Part shown: positions 18,847 to 27,897 of the stretch, one piece after another | How positions within the stretch are numbered: the first letter of the stretch is position 1 | How the letters are laid out: every line of letters begins with the position of its first letter | DNA from: an uncultured Rothia sp. | Lineage (GTDB): Bacteria > Actinomycetota > Actinomycetes > Actinomycetales > Micrococcaceae | Assembly (NCBI RefSeq): GCF_916715725.1 | Contig: NZ_CAKAPD010000004.1 | Span: 62,001-126,000 of the forward strand | Direction: 5' to 3' | Length of the DNA: 64,000 nt | Notes under the pieces: model-generated | The model's input: the letters and a program-made list of their open reading frames with translations, nothing else | Told to the model about the DNA's origin: nothing | Database searches by the model: none | Position numbers and translations under genes: made by a program

Positions 18847-19298
18847 TGGTGCACCCGGGGTGTATGCCCCCCCTATAGTTTTGGTTTGGTCCGGATTTCC
18901 CAGTTTGCTATCTCTTCGCCCCTGTGGCGGCTATGATGGGTTGGGATTCATTGCGTCGGATGGGTTGCTTCCGTCCTTTTCAATGATGGGCTGAATCTTT
19001 GTCTGTAGTGTTTCTTCGCTGTTGGTACGGCAGGGGAGGCTTCACAGATTTTTAGCGTTCCGCTTCGTACGGGTGCGTTGCCATTGTTGGCTTCGTGCCT
19101 GATGTTGTGGGGCGTATTCATTCAATTTCCGATAACTACACTCACTGATTCCGGCAGCAGACTCGCTGTTAGTGCAGTTCATACCGCTTCTTCTTTCCCC
19201 GATGCGTGGTCACTATGCTGTGCCTTGTGTTGGGTGGGTGTTGCTGTGTGAATTGCATTTTTCTGCTATGTGCCGGTTGAGGTCTCTAGGAGAGACAA

Positions 19299-21764
19299 AT
19301 GAATTTTCTTCCGTTCACGCGTGGAGGGCGTTCGCAGGGCGTTGCTTCCTCCGCTTTTGAGGGCTCTCGCGTAGCTTCTCGTTCTGGCTCCCGCGCTTTG
19401 GGTGCGGCGGCGGCTTCTTTTGCGATGGTTGCGGCTTCTTTGGGCCCAATTGCTTCGGGCGCTCAGGCTGCTGATGCGCGCTACTACGATGGTTCGTCGA
19501 GCGAGCGAGCCGCAGCCAGCTGTTGGGAGGTTAAGCAGAATAATCCGCAGGCTAAGAGCGGCGCTTATTGGCTGTACACTCCTGCGATGAGTGCTCCTGA
19601 GCAGTTCTATTGCGATCAGGAAACTGAAGGTGGCGGCTGGGTCATGATTGGCCGCGGTCGTGAGAGCTGGACCGAGAACTACTACGGTCGTGGTAACGCT
19701 GACCAGCTGTATAAGAACCCTACCGGTTTTGATGCGGTGCAGCTTCCCTCGAATAAGGTGGATGCTCTATTGAACGGTAGTCGCCCGCAGGATTTGGCGG
19801 ATGGCGTGCGTTTCCACCGTTCGTTGAATGTTGAAGGAACTAAGTGGCAGGATTTCACCGCTAAGCGTGTGGCAAGCCCCCAGTGGTCTTGGTCTTTGCG
19901 TGCGAGGATGTACTGGTCTGATATTACGATCAAGAACCCTTACCCCTACACTCGTTATAACTATTCTTCCCGCGAGTCGCAGATGGGTCGTATTTTCTCC
20001 CATGATGCGTACGACTTCCGCGGCTTGTACTTTGTGGAGCAAGCCTCTCAGGGATATAAGCAGGGTTTCTCGTATGGTGTGCATGCCCAGATTGGTAACT
20101 GGCTGACTGCGTACAAGATGAACAACCAGTCCTCGTACATTTACCGCCCGGCGAATGATACAAACCCTCCCCTGGTATTCACTCAGATGTTCTTGCGCCC
20201 GAAGGTGACTCAGAACGATTTGGCGGCTAAGGGTCTGCACGCTTACGGTCAGCAGGGTGCTCCGGCAAGTAATCGCCGCGCACTACCCAATAGCTACTCT
20301 GAGAAGTGGAAGTGGCGCACCAGCGCTGACACCGGCACCGGCAAGAAGGGTGAGATGAACACCCAGGTTGAGGCTATCACCGAGGTTGGTGGCGCTGTCT
20401 TTACCGGTGGCGATTTCGCGTACGTTGAGTCGGCAAGCGGCGAGAAGGTTGAGCAGGCGTTCCTGGCGGGTTACGAGGTGGGTACCGGCGAGCTGCGCCG
20501 TTCCTTCCGCCCGAAGATTAACGGTCAGGTGAAGTCCGTTGAGGCCCTGCCGAACGGTCTGCTTGCTGTGGGCGGTTCCTTCACCCAGGTGAACGGTGAG
20601 TACTACAATGGCTTCGTGATTCTGGATCCGCAGACCGGTCAGATCGCTAAGGACTGGGATATCCGCCCGGTGAGCCGCATTGCTTCTGTCCCGGTGCAGA
20701 TTAAGACTCTGCATGTGCGTGATGGTTACCTGTATATTGGTGGCTCCTTCACTCACCTGAAGGGTCAGACCTCCCCCACTTATGCGTACGCTAGGAACCT
20801 GGCTCGCATTAAGTTGAGCAATGGCGAGGTGGACTGGAACTGGCGTCCGGTCTTTAACGGTACGGTCAACGGCGTGAGCGCTTCTGAGGGCAACACCGAT
20901 GTGTACGTCGCTGGTTACTTCACTCAGCTCAATGGTGCTGAGGCTTTCCGTATTGCACACATGAAGTCGGGCTCTCAGAAGGGCAGCAATTGGAACCACC
21001 AGCCTTCGTATATTCCTGAAGGTGCCCGTCTGAATGATCTGAAGAATGAGCGTCTGATGTGGGGCTTCCAGTTCGACGTTCAGGATGCTGGTTCTTCGGT
21101 GTGGCTTGGCGGTACTGAGCACATGATTAGCCGTTACGATAAGGCAACCATGCGCCGCACGTATAGCGCGATTACTCGTGAGGGTGGCGATTTCCAGGAT
21201 CTGCACCTGAACGGCAACACTATTTACGGTGCGTGCCACTGTGGTGATTACATCTACCAGAACTCAACTACTTGGGAGAAAGCGTGGGAGAGTGCACAGG
21301 ATGCTCAGACTATTCGCCTGGTAGCTGCCTTCGATAAGGACAGCGGCAAGATGCTGCCGGAGTTCGCACCGATTATGAGCGGCGCGTATGGCTACGGTGT
21401 GTGGGAGTCCTTCGTGGATTCTACTGGCACTCTGTGGGTTGGCGGCGATATCCGTAAGTCACTGGGTGCTAATGGTGTGCAGCCGACTATTGGCTTCGCT
21501 CGTTACGCACCTCGCGATGTGGCTCCTCCGGTTACCCCGAGCAACCTGAAGGTGACGAAGAACGGCTCGAAGGATCAGCTGACTTGGTCGGGTATTTCCG
21601 AACGTAATGTGAAGTACCAGGTTCTGCGCGATGATCGTCCGATTGCAACGGTGACTGGTACGAGCTATTCGGTGGACCACCGCGACGGCGCCCGATACTA
21701 TGTGCGTGCGGTAGATACTGCGGATAACTATTCGGCAAGTACCGAGGCAGTTCAGGCGGCATAA
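19299..21764 (+). CDS. secreted fibrinogen-like GGGW-domain protein, copy 2
   Basis: 821 aa, same order as copy 1: a signal peptide with a long n-region (cleavage likely after AQA, residues 55-57), Cys75, YWLYTP, Y104-C105-D106, GGGW at 111-114, the propeller-like region (VFTGGDF, LAVGGSF, LYIGGSF, LWVGGDI), the GACHCGD cysteine pair and a fibronectin III-like end (VAPPVTPSNLKV onward). Between GGGW and propeller it differs clearly from copy 1, which is where ligand specificity might lie. ATG 19299 has GGAGAG 5 bp upstream. No sortase motif or C-terminal membrane segment. Expected to be secreted or held on the surface non-covalently. Confidence 0.75.
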   Translation: MNFLPFTRGGRSQGVASSAFEGSRVASRSGSRALGAAAASFAMVAASLGPIASGAQAADARYYDGSSSERAAASCWEVKQNNPQAKSGAYWLYTPAMSAPEQFYCDQETEGGGWVMIGRGRESWTENYYGRGNADQLYKNPTGFDAVQLPSNKVDALLNGSRPQDLADGVRFHRSLNVEGTKWQDFTAKRVASPQWSWSLRARMYWSDITIKNPYPYTRYNYSSRESQMGRIFSHDAYDFRGLYFVEQASQGYKQGFSYGVHAQIGNWLTAYKMNNQSSYIYRPANDTNPPLVFTQMFLRPKVTQNDLAAKGLHAYGQQGAPASNRRALPNSYSEKWKWRTSADTGTGKKGEMNTQVEAITEVGGAVFTGGDFAYVESASGEKVEQAFLAGYEVGTGELRRSFRPKINGQVKSVEALPNGLLAVGGSFTQVNGEYYNGFVILDPQTGQIAKDWDIRPVSRIASVPVQIKTLHVRDGYLYIGGSFTHLKGQTSPTYAYARNLARIKLSNGEVDWNWRPVFNGTVNGVSASEGNTDVYVAGYFTQLNGAEAFRIAHMKSGSQKGSNWNHQPSYIPEGARLNDLKNERLMWGFQFDVQDAGSSVWLGGTEHMISRYDKATMRRTYSAITREGGDFQDLHLNGNTIYGACHCGDYIYQNSTTWEKAWESAQDAQTIRLVAAFDKDSGKMLPEFAPIMSGAYGYGVWESFVDSTGTLWVGGDIRKSLGANGVQPTIGFARYAPRDVAPPVTPSNLKVTKNGSKDQLTWSGISERNVKYQVLRDDRPIATVTGTSYSVDHRDGARYYVRAVDTADNYSASTEAVQAA

Positions 21765-21823
21765 CCCCTCATCAGGACGATATGCACTTTTATGACAAAG
21801 AATTTTAGTGACGTTCGTCCTAT

Positions 21824-21864
21824 AGTCCCGGGCTGGTTTTATAACCAGTCCGGGACTTTTTTGC
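21824..21864 (+). terminator. strong rho-independent terminator
   Basis: 15-bp stem (21824-21838 with 21843-21857, one G-U), TTAT loop, run of six T. The remaining AT-rich spacer to 22110 holds no supported gene. Confidence 0.92.
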
Positions 21865-22110
21865 ACATAGTGAATCTATTTCATTCATTTACATGAAGGT
21901 TTTTTCAGCCAGAGATATACATTTACCTTCTAAATAGGGCATATTAGGTCATTATCTAGGTTCTATTCTCATCATTTATAAAAACGTTATTTTTGCGAGT
22001 CTAAGTATTCTCCCAGCTTTGCGTGCTAGCCTTTAGGTGCTTTGCCATCGCGCAAGGTATTATCTTCCGGAATATAGTCAATCTCACTCCAACCACTAAA
22101 GAGGCTTCCT

Positions 22111-22971
22111 ATGTCAGCATTCTTCAAGCAGCCCTCCCGGTCCCGCGTTCTGGGCACTCTGGGCACCCTTGCAGTATCTGCTCTGGTTCTGAGCGCATGC
22201 GCCACTGAAAACCCGAGCACCGACAGCTCTTCCTCTGCTTCTGCTTCCGCAAGCGTTTCCGCTTCTGCACACGCTTCGTCAAACCAGTCGTCGAGCACCT
22301 CTCCCCAGGTCTCTGAACAGGGCACCGCTTCTGCATCCGCTGAGGCTTCGGGCGAGGCGTCCCCCAAGGCGGATGCTAAGGCTACTTCTTCTGATGGCCA
22401 GAAGCTTGAAGAGATTTACACCGGTTCGGAGGAAATGAAGAATGCTTCTTCCGTGCCCGTTGATACTGAAGAAGTGAAGAAGACTACCGAGCTGGTCAAT
22501 TCTTTTGAGAACATTCTGACCAAGGTTAAGGCAGCTCCTTCCGCTGCTCCCTCTCCCGAACGCACCGCTGACCCGAGCAGTGATGAAGAGGCTGAGCAGC
22601 AGAACGTTGAGCAGGCTCGTGCCGTTCTCGATGATGAGACGATTCGCTCCATCGAGGCTGTGGCTGTTGATTCCGCTGCGGCTGAGTTTGCCGTGCAGGC
22701 TTCCGAATACGCACTGGCAGGCTGGCACTATGAAGGTTCTTCCACTGTGGTGGGCACTCCCCGTATGACTGCAACTCAGTACAAGGGTCAGCCCGCACGC
22801 ATGCTGGAAGTATGCATGGATTCTTCCTCTGTGAAGATCTATGACGAGAATAATCAGCCCGTTAAGGATGACAATTCTCCCAAGCGTTCACTCAATATTT
22901 ACACCCTCGTTCAGGTCGATGGTCAGTGGAAGATTGCGACCCATGATTTCCCGAACAATCCTGATTGTTAG
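22111..22971 (+). CDS. Ser/Ala-rich lipoprotein of unknown function
   Basis: 286 aa. A clear lipoprotein signal peptide ends in the lipobox LSAC with Cys30, so the protein should be lipid-anchored on the outer face of the membrane. Residues ~35-95 form a Ser/Ala/Glu-rich disordered stalk; a helical, charged middle follows; the last ~100 residues look folded (around AGWHYEGSSTVVGTP and LVQVDGQWKIATHDF) and carry two cysteines, one in LEVCMD and the C-terminal residue. The end resembles NTF2-like fold proteins only loosely. It lies between fibrinogen-like copies 2 and 3 with its own terminator on each side. I do not recognise a family. Confidence 0.7.
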   Translation: MSAFFKQPSRSRVLGTLGTLAVSALVLSACATENPSTDSSSSASASASVSASAHASSNQSSSTSPQVSEQGTASASAEASGEASPKADAKATSSDGQKLEEIYTGSEEMKNASSVPVDTEEVKKTTELVNSFENILTKVKAAPSAAPSPERTADPSSDEEAEQQNVEQARAVLDDETIRSIEAVAVDSAAAEFAVQASEYALAGWHYEGSSTVVGTPRMTATQYKGQPARMLEVCMDSSSVKIYDENNQPVKDDNSPKRSLNIYTLVQVDGQWKIATHDFPNNPDC

Positions 22972-22988
22972 GGTCTAACTAAAGATGC

Positions 22989-23018
22989 CGGTTTCCAGCT
23001 ATGATTCGCTGGAAACCG
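22989..23018 (+). terminator. hairpin after the lipoprotein gene
   Basis: Perfect 11-bp stem (22989-22999 with 23008-23018), 8-nt loop; no T-tract, so termination is plausible but not certain. Confidence 0.6.
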
Positions 23019-23091
23019 CGCATTATCGTCCATAGCGCATTAATGTTGATGCGCGTTCAATAACATTTCTTGGCATTCATTTGGAGATATT

Positions 23092-26000
23092 ATGAAAGCC
23101 CAACTTGGCATGACGGGCTCAGGCTTTTCTCGTTCTGCTATAACCCGCTCAACTCTTTGCTTGAGCATTGCTACGGCCTTGGCTTTGCCCGTAGCTATCC
23201 CCGCTATTACGCCGAGTACCGCTGTCGAACAGACTGCGGATAAAAGGGACTCTGCTTTCTACAATGGCACGACCTCCGAGCGTGCTGCCGCTAGCTGTTG
23301 GGAAGCCAAGCAGGCTAACCCCGAGGCAAAGAGCGGCGCCTACTGGCTGTACACTCCCGCGATGAGCCAGCCGACTCAGTTCTACTGCGATCAGGAGACT
23401 GATGGCGGCGGCTGGGTCAAGATTGGTGAGGGCCGTGACGGCTGGACCGAAAACTATGAGGGCCAGGGTGACACCTCCCAGCTCTACAGCGATGCCGCCC
23501 CCGCATCGTCCGGTTTGACTCTCGAGCAGGGCAAGCCTCTGAGCTCCCTGCCCGCCGCAAAGACCCCGATTCAGCTTTCGGGTACCACTATTTCTCAGCT
23601 GCTCAACGGCACCCGCCCCGATCAGCTGTCCGATGGTTACCGTTTCCGTCGCGCTGTAAACACTTCTGGCACTAAGTGGCAGGAGGCGACGGTGGAGCGC
23701 CGTCAGACCTCCGAGTGGACCTGGGCTCTGCGTTCGAACGCTGTCTGGTCTAACGCGGTCGTCACGAACCCTAGCGAGTTCTCTTCCTACGACGAGAATG
23801 GCCGCAGGGACTGGCTTAACGGCGAGTGGCAGGACCATATGCTGGGCGGCCAGAACTACGGCTTCAGGACGATGCTCTTTGAGGAAATGGCCTCGCAGGA
23901 TTACCGTATGGGCTTCCGTTACGGTGCGAACGCTCCCATTTCGCAGGATGGCTCTGAGCCGGCGATGACCGACGCGCAGAACTCCTACATCTACGGCAAG
24001 GAAAGCAAAGGTGAAACCTCTTTCGGTTACACCCAGATGTTCCTGCGCCCGAAGCTGACCCAGAACGATTTGCATCTGGGCGCTATCCCGGATTCCGGTA
24101 CTCAGGCGAGCGCTCGTCGTGCCCTGCCCAGTAGCCGTTCGGCGGATTGGCGCTGGCGCACCAGTGCTAAGACCGCCTCCGGTAAAACCGGCGAGATGAA
24201 CACCTATGTTGAGGCCATCACCGAGGTCGATCACGGCAACGGCACCTCCAGCGTGTTTATTGGCGGCGACTTCGAGTACCTTGAGTCCTCTACCGGTGAG
24301 CATGTTGCGCAATCTAATATTGCTGCTTTTGACCCGGAAACCGGCGAGTTGCGCCGCGACTTCAAGCTGACTGTTAATGGTCAGGTGAAGGCTGTTGAGG
24401 CTCTGCCGAATAACCGTCTGGCGGTTGGCGGCACCTTTACCCTGGTTAACGGTAAGAAGCATGAGAGCTTCGTCGTTGTTGACGCTACGACCGGTGAAGT
24501 TGCCCCTGAATGGGCCCAGGTTAAAGTCGAAGATCGCATTCGTACCGAGGTCATGACGGTGAAGACCATTCACCGTCAGGGTGACTACGTGTATATTGGC
24601 GGCACCTTTACCCACATTTATGAAAGTGAAAAGGCGGGTGAGGCGTATTCGCGCAATATTGCCCGTTTTAAGTTGGGCGAGCCTTCTAACGGTGTGCCCG
24701 GTATTGTGAGTATAGACCGTAACTGGCGCCAGGTGTTCAACGGTACTGTCAACGGTATTAGCGCCTCCGCTGATAACTCTCATGTTTACGTAGCCGGTTA
24801 CTTCACCTGGCTCAACGGCGGCCTTGCCTACCGCGTGGCTGATATTACTCAGCATATGCAGAAGGGCAGCCCGTGGGCGTACCAGCATTCTGAGATTCCT
24901 GCCGGCGCTAATGTCTCTGACCTGCGTAATGAAACCAAAATTTGGGGTTTCCAGTTCGACGTCCAGGATGCCGGTACCGGCGTCTGGGTGGGCGGTACTG
25001 AGCACCTCATCTCTCGTTACGATAAGGCCTCTCTGACCCCCACCTACACCGCGATTACCCGCGAAGGTGGCGACTTCCAGGATCTGCACCTGCACGGTAA
25101 CACCATCTATGGCGCCTGCCACTGCGGTGATTTCCTCTACCAGGATTCGCGTAACAAGCGGACCCCCGTGGGCGGTTCGAGCGTGATTCACTCGGTCAAG
25201 CTGGTTGCTGCGTTCGATAAGGACAGCGGTAAGATGCTGCCGGAGTTCTCCCCCGCGATTAAGGGTGACCACGGTTTCGGTATCTGGGAGTCTTTCGTGG
25301 ATTCGAAGGGCACCCTGTGGGTTGGTGGCGATATTCACCGTTCGCTGGGTGTTCACGGCACTCAGGACACCGTCGGTTTTGCGCGCTTTGAGGCCCGCGA
25401 TGTGACTCCTCCGGCTACCCCGCAGAACCTGCAGGTTGAGCTGAAGGACGATAAGGACGTTCTGACCTGGGATGCTGTACAGGATACCGGTAGTGTCCGC
25501 TACCAGATTCTGCGTGATGACCGCGTCATTGCTAGCACTTCGGGTACGAAGTTCGAGATTGACCACACCGATAACGCACGTTACTTTGTGCGCGCTGTGG
25601 ACAGCTCGGACAACTACTCTGCGTCCACTCCGGTTCAGGTAGCTCCGGTTCGCCCGACTCCTACCCCCACGGAGACCGCGACCGAGACTCCTAGCGCTGA
25701 TCCGACGGCAAGTGCTGACCCGACCGCGAGCGCTGACCCCAGTGCTTCGGCAAGCGCTACCCCGAGTGCAGAAGCAACTACTGAGGCACCGAAGGAAGAG
25801 AATCCGAAGCCTGAGGAGCCTAAGCCTGCTGATCCTAAGCCCGAGGACCCGAAGGAAGAAACTCCTAAGGACGATCAGAAGGATGAGGCCGCTAAGGACC
25901 AGATTGTTCTGCCCTACGCATCCGAGTGGAAGTACATGGTTGCTGCCAATGCTCCCAACCGTAAGTACGGTTGGAAGTACAACTTCCACTTCACCCTGGA

Positions 26001-26619
26001 AGATATCGCGCAGGAAGCATGGCAGACCGGCAAGACCCCGATTGGTGTCGGTACCGGTAACCTCAACACCTCCGTTAATGTTCCGCTCGTGCGTACCCGC
26101 CACAACATCTACGCCTACACCACCATCCAGCTCACTCGTGAGCAGGCGAGCCGCGACCTGGTGCTGACCACCTACGCGGATGACGCTATTGCGGTGGGTG
26201 TCAACGGTGAAGAGGTTGGTCGTTCCAACTTCGACACCAGGGGCAAGCTGTGGAATAGCGTGGTAGCTTCCAGCTCGGTAGATACCGCTGAGGCCCAGAA
26301 GACTCCGGTGACCTTCACGGTTCCGGCTTCTCAGCTGAAGGCTGGCGAGAACCTGATTGCTGTTGAGGTTCACCCGGCATTCACTCGACGCAATATTCTA
26401 CCGAACGTGAGCTTCGATCTGCAGGCTACTTCCAAGGCACCGGTTGCTGAGCAGCCCGCCGAGAAGGAAGCCGACAAGGAGGCGGAGGCTCCCGCCGCAA
26501 ACGAGGCTGAGCAGCCCGTGGTCGATAACGCGAACAACGCAGCAGCCGACCAGGGCGAGCGACGCGTCGCCAATAACGGAGTCGGAACCCGCGTTCCGAT
26601 GCAGTCCCGAAGGAACTAA
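23092..26619 (+). CDS. secreted fibrinogen-like GGGW-domain protein, copy 3, with C-terminal extension
   Basis: 1175 aa. The first ~850 residues follow copies 1 and 2: signal peptide (to about residue 44), Cys69, Y98-C99-D100, GGGW at 105-108, propeller-like region, GACHCGD, fibronectin III-like domain. The GGGW module carries an insertion (PASSGLTLEQ region) absent from the others. Then comes a Pro/Thr/Ser/Glu/Lys linker with ADPTAS repeats (about 25650-25905), a domain of ~170 residues with a YADDAIAVGVNGEEVG motif typical of beta-sandwich carbohydrate-binding or PA14-like folds, and an Ala/Glu tail. No LPXTG is present. ATG 23092 has GGAGATATT before it. Probably the longest surface-reaching member. 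Confidence 0.75.
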   Translation: MKAQLGMTGSGFSRSAITRSTLCLSIATALALPVAIPAITPSTAVEQTADKRDSAFYNGTTSERAAASCWEAKQANPEAKSGAYWLYTPAMSQPTQFYCDQETDGGGWVKIGEGRDGWTENYEGQGDTSQLYSDAAPASSGLTLEQGKPLSSLPAAKTPIQLSGTTISQLLNGTRPDQLSDGYRFRRAVNTSGTKWQEATVERRQTSEWTWALRSNAVWSNAVVTNPSEFSSYDENGRRDWLNGEWQDHMLGGQNYGFRTMLFEEMASQDYRMGFRYGANAPISQDGSEPAMTDAQNSYIYGKESKGETSFGYTQMFLRPKLTQNDLHLGAIPDSGTQASARRALPSSRSADWRWRTSAKTASGKTGEMNTYVEAITEVDHGNGTSSVFIGGDFEYLESSTGEHVAQSNIAAFDPETGELRRDFKLTVNGQVKAVEALPNNRLAVGGTFTLVNGKKHESFVVVDATTGEVAPEWAQVKVEDRIRTEVMTVKTIHRQGDYVYIGGTFTHIYESEKAGEAYSRNIARFKLGEPSNGVPGIVSIDRNWRQVFNGTVNGISASADNSHVYVAGYFTWLNGGLAYRVADITQHMQKGSPWAYQHSEIPAGANVSDLRNETKIWGFQFDVQDAGTGVWVGGTEHLISRYDKASLTPTYTAITREGGDFQDLHLHGNTIYGACHCGDFLYQDSRNKRTPVGGSSVIHSVKLVAAFDKDSGKMLPEFSPAIKGDHGFGIWESFVDSKGTLWVGGDIHRSLGVHGTQDTVGFARFEARDVTPPATPQNLQVELKDDKDVLTWDAVQDTGSVRYQILRDDRVIASTSGTKFEIDHTDNARYFVRAVDSSDNYSASTPVQVAPVRPTPTPTETATETPSADPTASADPTASADPSASASATPSAEATTEAPKEENPKPEEPKPADPKPEDPKEETPKDDQKDEAAKDQIVLPYASEWKYMVAANAPNRKYGWKYNFHFTLEDIAQEAWQTGKTPIGVGTGNLNTSVNVPLVRTRHNIYAYTTIQLTREQASRDLVLTTYADDAIAVGVNGEEVGRSNFDTRGKLWNSVVASSSVDTAEAQKTPVTFTVPASQLKAGENLIAVEVHPAFTRRNILPNVSFDLQATSKAPVAEQPAEKEADKEAEAPAANEAEQPVVDNANNAAADQGERRVANNGVGTRVPMQSRRN

Positions 26620-26641
26620 TACCTTCTAGACAATCTCAGCT

Positions 26642-26690
26642 AAATGGGGTTTGATTTTCTGAACGATTCAGGAAATCAAACCCCATTTGC
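26642..26690 (+). terminator. long terminator after fibrinogen-like copy 3
   Basis: Arms 26642-26663 and 26667-26688 pair over 22 bp with one G-U and a 3-nt loop. Confidence 0.88.
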
Positions 26691-27097
26691 GTATGCTCCC
26701 CACTTTTCTGTGTTTTTTGCATCATTTATTCCCATTATTTGTGATTCTGTTATGTGTGTCTCTGCACAATGTTCAGAAATATTTTCTAAAGCCAGAATTC
26801 ACAGGAACAAAGCGCCGATAACCCCGCCTAACAGCACGCCGAACCCACCTAATGAATCCCGCAAATCTGCACTAAAGCGCATTGTCAGGGGCTTTTTGCG
26901 ACACAATTATTGACCCTGACCACACCCACCCTGTCGCACTTTATCTCGTTGTAAAATATCTATATAGTGGTGTATGTGAAAAAAGGGACCAACCACCTCT
27001 TTTTTCGCGTGCGGGACTTCCGGACTTTCTCGCAACCACCCCGAAAGGGAGTAATTCACTCTCCTTCACTCCTCTCACCGATTAAAAAGGAATGTGC
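26691..27097 (+). other. spacer before the first polysaccharide block
   Basis: About 400 bp, AT-rich at 26690-26780 and 26940-26990. An AT-rich stretch with TTATCT, 16 bp, TATAGT (about 26942-26970) is the likeliest promoter zone for the following operon. No gene is supported. Confidence 0.4.
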
Positions 27098-27886
27098 ATG
27101 TCCACCTCTGAGGCACCTCACGCCCCGAACTCCGCACCCGCTTCGGGATTTTCTGCGAAGTTCTCCCACACCCTGCGCTCCCTTGAGGCAGCGCAGAAGC
27201 CCGGCATTGGCGTTCCCGCCTACACCCGCTGGGTCAACCGCCGAGTAGCACGCTACTTCGCTGCGGCAGCTGTCGCACTGGGCATCACTCCCAACGGCGT
27301 CACCGCTATTTCCGCTGCATGTTCTGCAGCTGGCCTCATCGTTCTGATTACCTGCCCGCCTAGCGTTGGTGTGGGTATCTGCGTTGCATTGCTTTTCGCT
27401 CTCGGTTACGGTCTGGATTCCGCTGACGGCCAGGTTGCTCGCGTGACCGGTGCGTCCTCCCCCGCCGGTGAGTGGCTCGACCACGTGGTCGACTCCATCC
27501 GCGTGCCCTCCGTGCACATGGCAACTCTGCTTTCCTTCCTGCTCTACCCGGCGCACTACTCCTTCACCGGCTCCAGCGCATTCAACGGCTGGATTATTGC
27601 TATGCCGATGATTTTCACCGCGCTGACCGCAGGTCACTTCATGAGCCAGATTCTTGCTGAGCAGCTGCGCAACAACCGCAAGACCGCTGCTCCTCCGACC
27701 GGTGGCCCCCTGCGTTCTTTCATCAACCTGCACATGGACGCCGGCACCCTCTGCTGGATTTACATTTTCGTTGGTTTCGGCCCCGTATTCGTCATCGTCT
27801 ACGCGCTGCTTCTGCTGGCTAACGCCGCAACCGTCCTGCTGTCCATGCGTCGCAAGTACGTTAGCCTCGCGACCCCCGCTGAGTAA
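27098..27886 (+). CDS. CDP-alcohol phosphatidyltransferase family protein
   Basis: 262 aa, several membrane segments. The full catalytic signature is present: D107-SAD110-G111-QVAR115 with G124, D128 and D132 (the D-x2-DG-x2-AR-x8-G-x3-D-x3-D pattern). These membrane enzymes move a phospho-alcohol from a CDP-activated donor to an acceptor alcohol. Its position as first gene of a polysaccharide operon, not beside phospholipid genes, suggests a role in the glycan (decoration or lipid-anchor formation). ATG 27098 is preferred to ATG 27092 because AAGG sits 7 bp upstream. Its stop codon overlaps the ribosome-binding site of the next gene. Confidence 0.85.
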   Translation: MSTSEAPHAPNSAPASGFSAKFSHTLRSLEAAQKPGIGVPAYTRWVNRRVARYFAAAAVALGITPNGVTAISAACSAAGLIVLITCPPSVGVGICVALLFALGYGLDSADGQVARVTGASSPAGEWLDHVVDSIRVPSVHMATLLSFLLYPAHYSFTGSSAFNGWIIAMPMIFTALTAGHFMSQILAEQLRNNRKTAAPPTGGPLRSFINLHMDAGTLCWIYIFVGFGPVFVIVYALLLLANAATVLLSMRRKYVSLATPAE

Positions 27887-27897
27887 GGAGAAACCCA

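Noticed and set aside
23149..26373. Long open frame (1074 codons) on the minus strand
   Set aside because: It is antisense to the 1175-aa fibrinogen-like gene, whose domains and signal peptide are clear; its own sequence has no family motif. High GC codon bias on the plus strand creates such frames.
23092..26619. Sortase-anchored surface protein
   Set aside because: No LPXTG-like motif, C-terminal hydrophobic segment or basic tail; LPYASE at about 25910 is internal and not such a motif.
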